Position numbers and translations under genes: made by a program. Shown here piece by piece: positions 1 to 8,756 of a DNA stretch of 64,000 bases. The DNA lies in assembly GCF_000233455.1 (NCBI RefSeq), contig NZ_JH376430.1, positions 77,312 through 141,311 on the forward strand, in the 5' to 3' direction. Source of the stretch: [Clostridium] citroniae WAL-17108. Lineage in GTDB: Bacteria; Bacillota; Clostridia; Lachnospirales; Lachnospiraceae. The stretch's first letter is position 1. Every line of letters starts with the position of its first letter. Under the pieces are notes generated by a model. It searched no databases and was not told the origin of the DNA. It was given only the letters and a program-made list of their open reading frames with translations.

Positions 1-208
1 CCCCGCCGGTCTGGCCCCGGTTTCGCCCCGGCTCTGGCTCCGGTCGGCCTGGTCCGGTTTCCGCCCCGGCTCTGGCTCCGGTCGGCCTGGACCCGGTTTC
101 CGCCCCGGCTCTGGCTCCCGCCGGCCTGGTCCGGTTTCCGCCCCGGCTCTGGCTCCCGCCGGCCTGGTTCCGGTTTCCGCCCCGGCTCTGCTTCCCGCCG
201 GTCTGCCC
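1..208 (-). repeat. 38/39-bp G+C-rich tandem repeat inside coding sequence
   Basis: About five units built on GCCGGGGCGGAAACCGG followed by a CAGGCCGGCGGGAGCCAGA-like half. Successive units are 39, 38, 39 and 38 bp, with a further one-base loss in the last. The repeat therefore passes through different reading frames (RAGAETGTRPAGA, then EPEPGRKPGPGRP, then DQADRSQSRG) without meeting a stop. Confidence 0.85.
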
Positions 209-615
209 CCGCTGCCTGGCGCTGTTGCGCCTGACGACCTGGTTCCGCTTCCCGGCATTCCTGCGCCTTCCGGTCTCCTGGACCGGGCTGTCCCGGGCCG
301 GCTTTCCAAACCGTTTCCGGATACCGGACGGGCCCCTGCCGCCCTGCTTCTGACATTCCCCTCCGGGCGTGCCCCCGCTATCCTTCTCCCCTCTGTCTCC
401 GCCTGTTCCGGCCGTACCCGTGATGTCCCGGACACAGGTCTGCGCGGTTTCGCGGCAGGCCGGTCCATACCGGCATCATCCGGGCCGGATCTGGGGCGTC
501 TGGCAGAAGCTGTATCTGAATCAGCCCCAGAACCAGCACCTGAATCCCGGCGCCGGCTGCGGCTTCTCAATCTCTCATCTTCCTGTCCAAATTCATTCTC
601 AAAATCACGATTCAT
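1..615 (-). CDS. Low-complexity protein, N-terminal part only (runs off window)
   Basis: An open frame of at least 205 codons starts at ATG 615 (GAGG eight bases upstream) and is still open at base 1. The visible part looks disordered: an acidic start (MNRDFENEFGQEDE) followed by Arg/Gly/Pro/Ser/Glu-rich sequence with no recognisable domain, signal peptide or membrane segment. From about residue 143 it is encoded by a 38/39-bp tandem repeat whose indels change the frame read in successive units. It lies beyond the initiating glycosyltransferase, so a long cytoplasmic tail of an envelope enzyme (for example a LytR-CpsA-Psr ligase or a penicillin-binding protein) is possible, but that is a guess because the functional domain is outside the window. 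Confidence 0.6.
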   Translation of the reverse strand, partial: MNRDFENEFGQEDERLRSRSRRRDSGAGSGADSDTASARRPRSGPDDAGMDRPAAKPRRPVSGTSRVRPEQAETEGRRIAGARPEGNVRSRAAGARPVSGNGLESRPGTARSRRPEGAGMPGSGTRSSGATAPGSGGRPAGSRAGAETGTRPAGARAGAETGPGRREPEPGRKPGPGRPEPEPGRKPDQADRSQSRGETGARPAG

Positions 616-758
616 TCGTCTATCCTCATTCTATCATGTAGCCCGGTCCAAGCCCGGCTGTCGCTGCCAGAAAAAAATTTCCAGACACGCTCCAGATCTT
701 GCCCGGTTCATGCTCAGCCAAGATGCTGGGAGTATTTTAAATGTATACGGAATGCATA
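616..758. other. Intergenic gap
   Basis: It separates the stop of the initiating transferase from the start of the partial gene, both on the minus strand, and presumably carries the latter's promoter or leader. No convincing -35/-10 pair was found. Confidence 0.4.
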
Positions 759-770
759 TCAATATGCATT
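751..770. repeat. Perfect palindrome overlapping the stop codon of the initiating transferase
   Basis: AATGCATAT and ATATGCATT form a 9-bp stem with a two-base loop; the TGA stop of the gene (761-759) lies inside it. Five T follow only on the plus strand, so it is a poor intrinsic terminator for the minus-strand gene. It may act as a 3' mRNA stabiliser or weak terminator. Confidence 0.5.
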
Positions 771-2183
771 TTTATTAATAAACCCTTTAAAAACAGTTAA
801 AAACATAATCTTAAAATCAAAACCCAGGCTCCAGTTCTCAATATAATACAGATCATGTTCGATTCGTTTGGTAATGGAAGTGTCTCCCCGGTATCCATTG
901 ACCTGGGCCCAGCCGGTCAGTCCGGGGCGTACCTGGTGCTTGATCATGTAACGCGGAATCTCTTCCTTGAATTTTTCAACAAAAAGGGGCCTCTCCGGCC
1001 TTGGTCCCACCAGGCTCATGTCCCCAACCAGGACATTAAAAAACTGCGGCGTCTCGTCAATGCTTGTCTTACGTATGAAACGGCCCACGGAAGTTACCCT
1101 GGGGTCGTGGGGCGTAGTCCACTGTCCCCGCTCCTTTCCCGGGTCCTGGACCTCCATGGAACGGAACTTGTACATCCTAAAGGGATGATTGTGAAGACCA
1201 ATGCGCTCCTGGCTGAAGATCACAGGACCGGGGGATGTGATCTTAATAAGCACAGCTGTCAGCACCATGACAGGCGAAAATACAATCAGACCAAACAGGG
1301 CGCCGATAATATCCACGATCCGCTTCATCGTTGCATTAAACACGCCCGTAAGAGGCACATGGCGGATATGGATAACCGGAAGTCCCTGAAGGTCCTCCAT
1401 ATAAGGTATGGTTGGTATTATATTATTATAATCGGGAATAAACTTTGTATGCACGCCTGATTTCTCACAGGCAGCCACGATGGGCTCCAAATTAGCGTAT
1501 TCCTTGATGCTCAGAGTGATGGCGATCTCATCCAGGGTATTGGAGGCAAGAAATGTCTCCAGATGATCCATGGGACCCAGGATCTGAACATTCCTGTATC
1601 TGTAACCCGGCTTTTGATTGTCATCCAGGATCCCCTGTACATGGTATCCCCACTCCGGGTTCATACTGACCCTGTCAATAAACCCCTCGGCCGCGCGGCT
1701 GTATCCAATGAGCAGAACATGCTTCTGGTTATATCCGTTGGTCCGAAGGGAATGAAGAAACAGACGTATGCAGATCCGCTCTGTCTCCATCAGGATGATG
1801 TTGATCACAAAGAATGCCAGCAGCATCTTGGTAGAGAAAAATTCGTTGTGCTGGATGAATTTCCTCGCGCCGAAAAGCACGAAGGTGAAAATCATCAAAC
1901 CGATAATGTTGGCTTTACAGATATTTGCAAACTCTGAACGCCGTCCCTGTATCCGCTTGGGCACATACAGGTGAAAGCTGGCGTACAATATGAGATAAAT
2001 GGGCACAATGAAAATAAGTGCCATAAAATATACCTGAGGCTTTAACACGCCAACATTTACATCCAGCGGTATCACCTTACCGCTGATAACAATAAACCAT
2101 GCCAAAGCGTAGGCCGCAGCCGTGACCACTATGTCCAGCAGGACATGGAGGCGGTTCAGCCTTTTCTGGTTATCTTTTATCAT
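759..2183 (-). CDS. Initiating sugar-phosphate transferase (WbaP/WcaJ-type polyprenyl-phosphate hexose-1-P transferase)
   Basis: Transfers a hexose-1-phosphate from a nucleotide sugar to undecaprenyl phosphate and so starts repeat-unit synthesis at the membrane. The protein (474 aa) has N-terminal hydrophobic segments, a Rossmann-like middle domain (KHVLLIGYSRAAEG, about 155-270) and the C-terminal bacterial sugar transferase domain entered through a membrane segment (KRIVDIIGALFGL). Typical catalytic motifs are ERIGLHNHPFRMYKFRSM, DETPQFFNVLVGDMSLVGPRPE and VRPGLTGWAQVNGYRG. Length is normal for polyisoprenyl-phosphate hexose-1-P transferases. AAGGTGAT precedes the ATG. It is the last complete gene of the first polysaccharide locus. 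A second, divergent member of the family lies at 50.9-52.3 kb. The sugar transferred cannot be read from the sequence. Confidence 0.93.
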   Translation of the reverse strand: MIKDNQKRLNRLHVLLDIVVTAAAYALAWFIVISGKVIPLDVNVGVLKPQVYFMALIFIVPIYLILYASFHLYVPKRIQGRRSEFANICKANIIGLMIFTFVLFGARKFIQHNEFFSTKMLLAFFVINIILMETERICIRLFLHSLRTNGYNQKHVLLIGYSRAAEGFIDRVSMNPEWGYHVQGILDDNQKPGYRYRNVQILGPMDHLETFLASNTLDEIAITLSIKEYANLEPIVAACEKSGVHTKFIPDYNNIIPTIPYMEDLQGLPVIHIRHVPLTGVFNATMKRIVDIIGALFGLIVFSPVMVLTAVLIKITSPGPVIFSQERIGLHNHPFRMYKFRSMEVQDPGKERGQWTTPHDPRVTSVGRFIRKTSIDETPQFFNVLVGDMSLVGPRPERPLFVEKFKEEIPRYMIKHQVRPGLTGWAQVNGYRGDTSITKRIEHDLYYIENWSLGFDFKIMFLTVFKGFINKNAY

Positions 2184-2293
2184 TGTATATCACCTTGGTT
2201 TCTCAGGAAATCCCTATATACCGTAAATATCGTTGTTATTATACATGATAAATCGGCATTATTCTATAACATTTCTCTTAATTTCTAAAAACT

Positions 2294-3388
2294 TCATAAT
2301 TTCGCAATCTGTCTCGCAGTGAACTCATAGAGGTAGATCAGTGTACCTGTTAACAATTCCCATTCAATGGCAAAGTAATTGCGCAGGTGCCTGGGGTCAT
2401 AGGGAACCTTCCTGCACGTTCCCGCAGTGGCAATACCCTCCTTTAGTCCCTCCACATAATCCTTTGCAAAACCGATCTTTCTGAAAAACATGTATTTGAC
2501 CGCGATCCCCGCCATGATAGGGAGCAGATTTACAGCCAGCTGCAAAGCGGGCATGTTCTTGTAGTTCAGATATACATTGTTGCGTGCGGCCAGCTTTACC
2601 TTAAAGGAATTATACTTGGAGCCGCTGGTGCCGCTGCCCACATGATACACCACTGCCGATGGGCAGTAGATGTTGTCATAGCCTGCGATCCTGGCCCTGT
2701 AGCCCACATCCGTGTCCTCCAGGTAGGCAAAATGCATCTCATCAAAATATCCGATCTCATCAAATATCTTCCTGCGGTAGATAGCAGCCCCCGCACAGGC
2801 CGAGAAAACGCGGCAGGCCTTGTTATAGCCCGCGGAAGAGCGGCCCACCCCGCGCTGGAAAGCCCAGCCCAGGAGACTGTACATGTCTCCCGCATCATCC
2901 ATCAGCTCCTTGTGGTACATTTGGATCATCTTACTGCTGACGGAAAAAATCCTGGGTGAACGCTCAATGGCTTTGATCATCTCACCCACATAGTGGCAGT
3001 CCGGCTCCGTGTCATTGTTAAGCAGGATGACATAGGGCGTGGAAGCAGCCCTGATCCCCCTGTTCACCGCCCCTGAAAAACCGGTGTTGCTGTCCAGGAA
3101 AATGGAGGTCACTCCCTGGTCCTTCAGCCACTCCACGCTTCCGTCCGTGGAGCCGTTGTCCACCACCAGCACCTCGAAATCCCTGCATATCTGAAGCTCC
3201 AGGGCCTTAAAACACGGTTCCATAAAGGAGAGGCCATTATAATTGGGTATGACAACAGTGGCCTTCTTCCCCTCCCTGCCGCAGCGTCTGTGTGGATGAT
3301 TGTGCTGACGGCTGTTTTGATGACTGCCTTGATGGTTGATTTGATGGTTGTTTTGATCACTGTTTTGACGGTTGTTTTGATCACTCAT
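2294..3388 (-). CDS. GT2 family glycosyltransferase with Q/N/H-rich N-terminal tail
   Basis: A GT-A fold transferase resembling the rhamnosyltransferase-like GT2 group: ATVVIPNYNG, VVDNGSTDGS, the LLNNDTEPD metal-binding DxD and a downstream ED dyad (FAYLEDTDVGYRA) are visible, with hydrophobic segments near the C-terminus (LAVNLLPIMAG). I chose ATG 3388, which has GGAGG upstream and overlaps the preceding stop by 8 bases; the ATG at 3415 has no ribosome binding site. The first ~30 residues are almost only Gln, Asn, His, Ser and Arg (QNNRQNSDQNNHQ), coded by degenerate short repeats. This tail precedes the catalytic domain and is unusual for the family. Donor and acceptor are unknown. Confidence 0.88.
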   Translation of the reverse strand: MSDQNNRQNSDQNNHQINHQGSHQNSRQHNHPHRRCGREGKKATVVIPNYNGLSFMEPCFKALELQICRDFEVLVVDNGSTDGSVEWLKDQGVTSIFLDSNTGFSGAVNRGIRAASTPYVILLNNDTEPDCHYVGEMIKAIERSPRIFSVSSKMIQMYHKELMDDAGDMYSLLGWAFQRGVGRSSAGYNKACRVFSACAGAAIYRRKIFDEIGYFDEMHFAYLEDTDVGYRARIAGYDNIYCPSAVVYHVGSGTSGSKYNSFKVKLAARNNVYLNYKNMPALQLAVNLLPIMAGIAVKYMFFRKIGFAKDYVEGLKEGIATAGTCRKVPYDPRHLRNYFAIEWELLTGTLIYLYEFTARQIAKL

Positions 3389-5609
3389 GGGAATTCTGTT
3401 TATCCTCCGGCGCATACTGCTGGTAAACCCTTAAATCATATGGTTCCCCGATTTTTTCTTTTAACAGGTCCCGAAGCGCAAAATTGGATTTGCGCAGGGT
3501 CAGGTTGGGATTATAATAAGGGTCGCCATTTTTTATGATATCCGGCCATTTTTTAATGAAAATGGCCACCTCTCGGTTGAACCGTTCCACCTTTTCCGGG
3601 GTATCCTCCAGTCCTCTGGACTTGGATTCATAATGGTAGAAGCATGCATAGGGAGCATATACTACCAGTTTCCCCAAGGCCCTTACTTTCATGCAATAGT
3701 CAATATCATTAAAAGCAACTGCCAGTTCGGTGCTCAGACCGCCCACCGCATCGAATACGTCTTTTTTGGTCATAAGGCAGGCGGCTGTGACCGCGCTGTA
3801 GTCCTGGGCGCACATGGCCCTGTGGAAATAACTGTTCTCCGCCTTGTGAAGTCCGATAAAGGTATGCCCTGCAATGCCGCCAAATCCTATGACAACCCCT
3901 GCATGCTGGATGGTATCATCCCCATACAGCAGTCTGGCTCCGGCAATGCCCACATCCTCCCGCTGGCAGAAACCAAGCATTTCCCTTATGGAATCCGGAT
4001 CGATCAGCTCCGTGTCATTATTTAAAAGAAGCAGATACTGACCCTTAGCAAAACCGGCCCCATAATTGTTGATGGCTGAATAATTAAATTCCTTCTCCCA
4101 GGTGACCACATGGAAATTACTGTGCAATGCCTGCATTTTCTCATAATAGGCAAATGTCTCTTTTTCCCTGCTGTTATTTTCCACCACAATAAACTCCAGG
4201 TTCCGGTAAGTGGATTTTTCAATAAGGGATCTCACGCACACATCCAGATCTTCGCTGTGATCCTTATTGGGAATAATCACTGATATAAGCGGCTCGCCCT
4301 GAATCTTAAACCGGGTATGGTAGATGCCGTGATCCACACCCTTTTCCACACGCTCGGCCTCTATGCCCAGGCGCTCATAATGGGCCATGATGGCTCTGGA
4401 TCCGGCCTCAAAGGCGTACATCTTACTCTCCGGATTGCTGGCCGTGGAATCCTGGTGGCAGCGCCAGTGATAGAGCACCTTTGGAATATGATGCACATGT
4501 TCCGCGGCCTCAGTGCAGCGGAAAATAAAATCATAGTCCTGGGCTCCGTCAAACTCCTGGCGGAAACCGCCCACCTGCTTCAGCAGATCCTGCCTTACCA
4601 CAAAGAGGTGGCAGATATAGTTTACGCTGGTCAAAAGATCCGGGTTAAAATCAGGCTTGAAATGCGGGTCAAACAGGGCCTTTCCATCCATGTCCAGCTT
4701 GTCCTCATCCGAGTAGAGCACATCGCATCCCGGATGTTCACTGATGGCCTTCACCACCTCATAAAACGCATGGGGAGGCAGGGTATCGTCATGATCAGCC
4801 AGGATCACAAAATCTCCCCTGGCCATATCCAGGGCAGCATTGGTATTGCCCGCAATTCCCCGGTTGCTGCCCAGCATCTCATATCGGATGCGCCCGTCCC
4901 TGTCCGCATACTTCTTAAGGACCCGCTCCAGCCCCTGTCCTCTGGGGCTTCCGTCCGCAATGCACACCTCCCAGTTGGTATAGGTCTGTTCCAGAATGGA
5001 ATCCAGCATTTCCCTGAGATAGCGCTCCGGCGTCTTATAGGCAGGGATCACAACGGATAAAAGCGGCTCAAAATCAAAGTTCTCCTGCCGCTGGGCAGCC
5101 AGTTCCTCATCTGTTGGTTTTGTGAGCTCATACCATTCGCCGTAATCATAGTCATTATCAATGCCCTGAAGCTTATGTTTGGATTTGACCACCAGGGCCT
5201 TTAACCCATGCTCCTTCCAGAAATCCAAAGCCACATGAACGGTCTCCATGTTCATGAGATCCTTTATCTTTTCCATCCGTTTGTGGGCAACGCTGGCCCG
5301 GCGCGTGATCAGGTCCTCATTGTACTTGATCTTGGCCTGACGTCCCTCACAGCGAATGAGCAGGTAATAGCTTTTTCCGCGCTCATAGGGAAACTGGATG
5401 TCAAATCCAAATTCCTTGTTATGCACTTTCTTAAAATAAATCTGGCTCACGTCATCCCTGCGCGTGGATACATGCTTGAATTTCACCGGATTATGCTTTT
5501 CATCCTCGATCCGGAAGGTGGCCCGGCTCTCAGGGGATTTTCCTATCGCCCATCCGTTTAACGTGATGGAATTCTCCCGGATGCGCACAACATCTATTTT
5601 ATATTTCAT
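3381..5609 (-). CDS. Tandem two-domain GT2 glycosyltransferase
   Basis: A 742-aa protein with two GT-A domains. The first (about 185-400) shows LLSVVIPAYKTPERY and DHDDTLPP; the second (about 440-660) shows LISVIIPNKDHSEDLD, VVENNS, LLNNDTELIDP and FNDIDYCMK. The first ~180 residues form a separate N-terminal region of beta-rich character (ITLNGWAIGKSPESR), seen in some rhamnan or O-antigen type transferases. Two active sites imply two successive sugar additions. The ATG overlaps the stop of the upstream gene (ATGA), so translation is probably coupled. No membrane segments are evident; it should work at the cytoplasmic face of the membrane on a lipid-linked acceptor. Confidence 0.9.
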   Translation of the reverse strand: MKYKIDVVRIRENSITLNGWAIGKSPESRATFRIEDEKHNPVKFKHVSTRRDDVSQIYFKKVHNKEFGFDIQFPYERGKSYYLLIRCEGRQAKIKYNEDLITRRASVAHKRMEKIKDLMNMETVHVALDFWKEHGLKALVVKSKHKLQGIDNDYDYGEWYELTKPTDEELAAQRQENFDFEPLLSVVIPAYKTPERYLREMLDSILEQTYTNWEVCIADGSPRGQGLERVLKKYADRDGRIRYEMLGSNRGIAGNTNAALDMARGDFVILADHDDTLPPHAFYEVVKAISEHPGCDVLYSDEDKLDMDGKALFDPHFKPDFNPDLLTSVNYICHLFVVRQDLLKQVGGFRQEFDGAQDYDFIFRCTEAAEHVHHIPKVLYHWRCHQDSTASNPESKMYAFEAGSRAIMAHYERLGIEAERVEKGVDHGIYHTRFKIQGEPLISVIIPNKDHSEDLDVCVRSLIEKSTYRNLEFIVVENNSREKETFAYYEKMQALHSNFHVVTWEKEFNYSAINNYGAGFAKGQYLLLLNNDTELIDPDSIREMLGFCQREDVGIAGARLLYGDDTIQHAGVVIGFGGIAGHTFIGLHKAENSYFHRAMCAQDYSAVTAACLMTKKDVFDAVGGLSTELAVAFNDIDYCMKVRALGKLVVYAPYACFYHYESKSRGLEDTPEKVERFNREVAIFIKKWPDIIKNGDPYYNPNLTLRKSNFALRDLLKEKIGEPYDLRVYQQYAPEDKQNSHE

Positions 5610-6580
5610 GCCTCTGCACCGCCCTTTTCATCCTTGTCCGCTTCCTCGTCAAAGTTAAGCCGCTCTTCCTCGATCACCAGCGGGCGCTTCATCACCCTCT
5701 GGTTAATGCTCATGATATATTCACCCAGAAATCCGATAAAGAACATCTGTACCGACCCCAGAAACAGCATTCCGATCAGCAGGGGGGCCATACCTGCCGG
5801 AAAACGGTCCCACCAGATCAGTTTCATCACCAGGTACACCAGGGCCACCAGTATGCTGATCACAGCGCACACGCTTCCGAATATGGTGGCCAGCCTGAGT
5901 CCAGCTTTTGTGTAGGAGGTGACGCTGAGCATGGCCGCATCATAAAGGCGGTAAAAATTGTTGTGGGTCTTGCCAGCCCGCCGCTTGGGCTGCTCATAGG
6001 GGATCTCCTTGCGCTTGTACCCCAGCTCGGCTACAATTCCCCTCAGAAACGGCGTGGGATCGTCCAGTTTTCTGAGAACCTCAATAAATTCCCTGTCATA
6101 AAGCCCTGAACCAGTAAAATGTTCAATCTGCTCCACATCGGACAGCTTTTTGATGGTCTTATAATAACAGCTTCTCAGCCAGTACATCACCTTATTTTCC
6201 TTGCTGCTGGTCTTGATGCCGATTACGATCTTGTAGCCCTTTTCCCACTCACGGACATATTTTGGTATCATCTCCACAGGATCCTGGAAATCCGCCACCA
6301 TCTCAATGACACAGTCTCCCGTCACCTGAAGCATACCGTAATAGGGGGAATTAAACTGACCGAAATTGCGTGCATTTAGAATCGCCTTAATCCTGGGATT
6401 GGACGCGCAAAGCCCGCGCAGGATATCCCTTGTGCCGTCAGTGGAGTCATTGTCAATAAACACAAGCTCATAGTCATACTGGGGCAGTTCCCTTTCCAGT
6501 ATGTCCGTCACCGCCTTGCTGATGGGACCTGCATTTTCCGCTTCATTATAACAGGGAATCAATACGCTGATCTTCTTCAT
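5606..6580 (-). CDS. GT2 glycosyltransferase, DPM1/GtrB-like, with two C-terminal membrane helices
   Basis: Resembles polyprenyl-phosphate sugar synthases: an N-terminal GT-A domain (ISVLIPCYNEAEN, FIDNDSTDGT, ADFQDPVEMI; about 1-230), then two hydrophobic segments (LATIFGSVCAVISILVAL and PLLIGMLFLGSVQMFFIGFL) and a charged tail. Length (324 aa) is typical. Such enzymes load a sugar from a nucleotide donor onto undecaprenyl phosphate for later transfer outside the membrane. The gene start overlaps the end of the upstream SDR gene by 35 bases and its end overlaps the next transferase by four. The sugar may be the product of the adjacent SDR/methyltransferase/ThDP genes; that link rests on gene order only. 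Confidence 0.9.
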   Translation of the reverse strand: MKKISVLIPCYNEAENAGPISKAVTDILERELPQYDYELVFIDNDSTDGTRDILRGLCASNPRIKAILNARNFGQFNSPYYGMLQVTGDCVIEMVADFQDPVEMIPKYVREWEKGYKIVIGIKTSSKENKVMYWLRSCYYKTIKKLSDVEQIEHFTGSGLYDREFIEVLRKLDDPTPFLRGIVAELGYKRKEIPYEQPKRRAGKTHNNFYRLYDAAMLSVTSYTKAGLRLATIFGSVCAVISILVALVYLVMKLIWWDRFPAGMAPLLIGMLFLGSVQMFFIGFLGEYIMSINQRVMKRPLVIEEERLNFDEEADKDEKGGAEA

Positions 6581-7544
6581 GTCTTTTATTCGCTTCTTCT
6601 TTCTCTATAGTTTCTTCAATGCCGCGGCAAAAAGTATATTCCTCTTTCCAGTCACCGCCTGTGAGTCCAAGCAGCCTGCCGATATCCGGCCGTATGGAAA
6701 GGGCGCCCTCTTTTGCCTGGACAAATGTGCCGTATTCAAGTTCACCCCGAAAGCCTGCGATCTTATGGATCTCCTCCACAAAGGAACGGAGGGGCCTTGT
6801 ATCAGAACTGGCAATATTCACAATGCAGCTTCTCAGACCCACAGGCGGAACACCGTGCCTGTATAATTCATATACTGCCTGTACCGCATCCTCAATATAC
6901 ATAAAATTCCACTGATGTCTGCATGCACTTAGGGATACCCGCTTATCCTGCCTTAGATCCCTTACCAGGGTGGAAATAATAGACCACGGGTGATCCCCGT
7001 ATCCATAAACACTGAAAAACCTCAGATGATAATAATTCATGTTAAGCTCCCTGCAAAGGGGGGCTGCTTTTTGATAAAATTCCAGCTTGGCCTTTCCATA
7101 CTGGTTCACGGGATGACATTCCACATCCTCCTGCATCATGCCCTCCACGGCGCCATATTCCACACGGGAGCCTGCATCCATAAACACGGTGCAGCCTAAG
7201 CGGGCCGCTGTCCTGACACAATCCAGGGAACCGGACACATTGCGCGCCTGCACCTTGGGTGAGTCGATCTCCTCACGGTTCACTCCGCCCCAGGCCAGAT
7301 GCAGGAATGCATCCGCCCGTCCGATGGCCGGTATGCAGTCAGGCACATGGTCCAGATCACATTCCACGGTTGTAAGATTGTCGTGGACCGGCAGCGCATC
7401 CCTGTGCCTGGACCCCGGTCTCACCAGTGCAAATACATGATCCCCGTGTTCCAGGAATACCCTGGCAAGATTGCTTCCAATAAAGCCGGTGGCTCCGGTT
7501 ATCACAATACGCGCTCCCAAGCCGCCTTGGGTCACATCCTTCAT
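6546..7544 (-). CDS. NAD(P)-dependent nucleotide-sugar epimerase/reductase (extended SDR)
   Basis: Extended short-chain dehydrogenase with the Rossmann motif (VITGATGFIGSNLARV), a Ser-Tyr-Lys catalytic set (DAGSRVEYG and QYGKAK) and the usual FFSVYGYGDHPWS loop. It resembles reductases that finish dideoxy sugars (CDP-abequose/paratose synthase type), but the family does not fix the substrate. Start choice: ATG 7544 has GGAAGG just upstream; an in-frame GTG at 7580 gives 12 more residues. It is a clear paralogue of the SDR at 8757-9698 (shared CHPVxxYGKxKL and DHPWSxI blocks), and the C-methyltransferase lies between them. Together they suggest reduction or epimerisation of a branched 4-keto sugar. 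Confidence 0.88.
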   Translation of the reverse strand: MKDVTQGGLGARIVITGATGFIGSNLARVFLEHGDHVFALVRPGSRHRDALPVHDNLTTVECDLDHVPDCIPAIGRADAFLHLAWGGVNREEIDSPKVQARNVSGSLDCVRTAARLGCTVFMDAGSRVEYGAVEGMMQEDVECHPVNQYGKAKLEFYQKAAPLCRELNMNYYHLRFFSVYGYGDHPWSIISTLVRDLRQDKRVSLSACRHQWNFMYIEDAVQAVYELYRHGVPPVGLRSCIVNIASSDTRPLRSFVEEIHKIAGFRGELEYGTFVQAKEGALSIRPDIGRLLGLTGGDWKEEYTFCRGIEETIEKEEANKRHEEDQRIDSLL

Positions 7545-7588
7545 TTTCCTTCCAGTTCCTTTCCCATCATCCGTGTACACGGACGGTA

Positions 7589-8725
7589 TTATCCCACCAG
7601 TTCCAGATGATTAAAGCGCATGGCTCTCACTTCCACATCCTTGCCGAACCGTTCCCTGATACTGGCCGCGATCTCCTCCGTGTAACCGGGCGCGGTGATG
7701 ATAATGGCATCCACCGGGTGGTCCAGGAAATACTCCGGAGGCACAATGGGAAGATGGGAGGAGGGAGCAAACTTCCCGTGCTTAAACGGTGCGGAGTCTA
7801 TGATATACTGCGCCTTATCCCCCAGCTTTGTGGTGGCTGCCAGGGTAAACCCCTGGTGGCTGGCCCCCCACATGGCGATCTTCTTGTCCCATGCGTCCAG
7901 GTACTTCATGTAACTTTCCATCTCCTTCCGGAGATTCACATAGCAGTCCAACAGATTCTCCGTGTCCATCTGCGGGCGTTTTTTCACTATCACGGACAAG
8001 GTATCCCTGTTAATGACCTCGCATTCCTCCACCTGGAATCCGTTGCGCTCCAGAAGAGGCGTAAGGGTCTCAAATGTATAATAGGCAATGTGGTCCCGGA
8101 TCAGCTCAAAATAACTGTTGTGGTCCATGATATATTCAAAGCTGGGAACCGTGATCAGTCCCACCGCATCATCCTCAAGATTGCGGTAAATGGCCTGGAG
8201 CATGGTGCCCGGATCAGGCTGGTGCTCAAGGAAGTTAAAGGAGAGGAAAACATCATAAAGACCCCCGGGGAACCTGGTGTCCTCCGTTTCAGTAAAACCT
8301 TCCATCACATCCAGTCCCTGCGCCCTGGCCAGCTCCACCAGATGGGGATCATGCTCGATTCCATGGGCCTCCACGGGAAATTCAGTCAGCACCTTAAGAA
8401 ACTCGCCCTGGCCGCAGCCCACCTCAATGAACCTCTTTCCCTCCAGATGATAATTTTGGATCAGATTCTTATACTGATACCGGCGCAGTTCCACCATGGT
8501 TTTGGAAAAACCTCCTGCCCGTATCACATCCCTGTAATAGTCCACCGGATCGCAGTCAAACTGGACCAGGCCGCAGCCCATGCACTGACACAGATCCAGG
8601 GTCAGCCCCTGGTCCTTTAAAAGCCCTGCGGCATCCGGCATATGCTGGGCGGAAGCCGGCATGTTATCCAATGTAAGTAAAGGCGTCTCCCATAACGGAG
8701 CACCGCAGGCGATGCATCGTTTCAT
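7589..8725 (-). CDS. Sugar C-methyltransferase (zinc-binding N-terminus, class I SAM domain)
   Basis: Three-part architecture of TylC3/NovU-type nucleotide-sugar C-methyltransferases: an N-terminal zinc-binding module (CIACG near the start and CMGCGLVQF about 45 residues later), a class I SAM domain (FIEVGCGQGEFLKVL, about 95-230) and a C-terminal Rossmann-like domain (KIAMWGASHQGFTLAATT onward). Such enzymes methylate a carbon of a keto-deoxy sugar. ATG 8725 has AGGAGG seven bases upstream; more distal starts are less likely. It sits between two paralogous SDR genes and near a ThDP-dependent carboligase-like gene, so the locus should build a carbon-branched sugar. The methylated carbon cannot be predicted. 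Confidence 0.88.
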   Translation of the reverse strand: MKRCIACGAPLWETPLLTLDNMPASAQHMPDAAGLLKDQGLTLDLCQCMGCGLVQFDCDPVDYYRDVIRAGGFSKTMVELRRYQYKNLIQNYHLEGKRFIEVGCGQGEFLKVLTEFPVEAHGIEHDPHLVELARAQGLDVMEGFTETEDTRFPGGLYDVFLSFNFLEHQPDPGTMLQAIYRNLEDDAVGLITVPSFEYIMDHNSYFELIRDHIAYYTFETLTPLLERNGFQVEECEVINRDTLSVIVKKRPQMDTENLLDCYVNLRKEMESYMKYLDAWDKKIAMWGASHQGFTLAATTKLGDKAQYIIDSAPFKHGKFAPSSHLPIVPPEYFLDHPVDAIIITAPGYTEEIAASIRERFGKDVEVRAMRFNHLELVG

Positions 8726-8756
8726 GTATCTGCCTCCTTTCAAACGTTTACACAAT

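Noticed and set aside
1..208. CRISPR array
   Set aside because: The repeats are contiguous without unique spacers and form part of an open reading frame.
369..641. Plus-strand open frame of 90 codons
   Set aside because: It lies opposite the minus-strand frame starting at 615, has no ribosome binding site and its composition follows from the G+C-rich low-complexity DNA.
855..1460. Plus-strand open frame over the initiating transferase
   Set aside because: Antisense shadow of a clearly conserved gene; no family motif or start signal.
7607..8620. Long plus-strand frame opposite the C-methyltransferase
   Set aside because: Antisense shadow; the minus strand shows complete methyltransferase motifs and an AGGAGG site.
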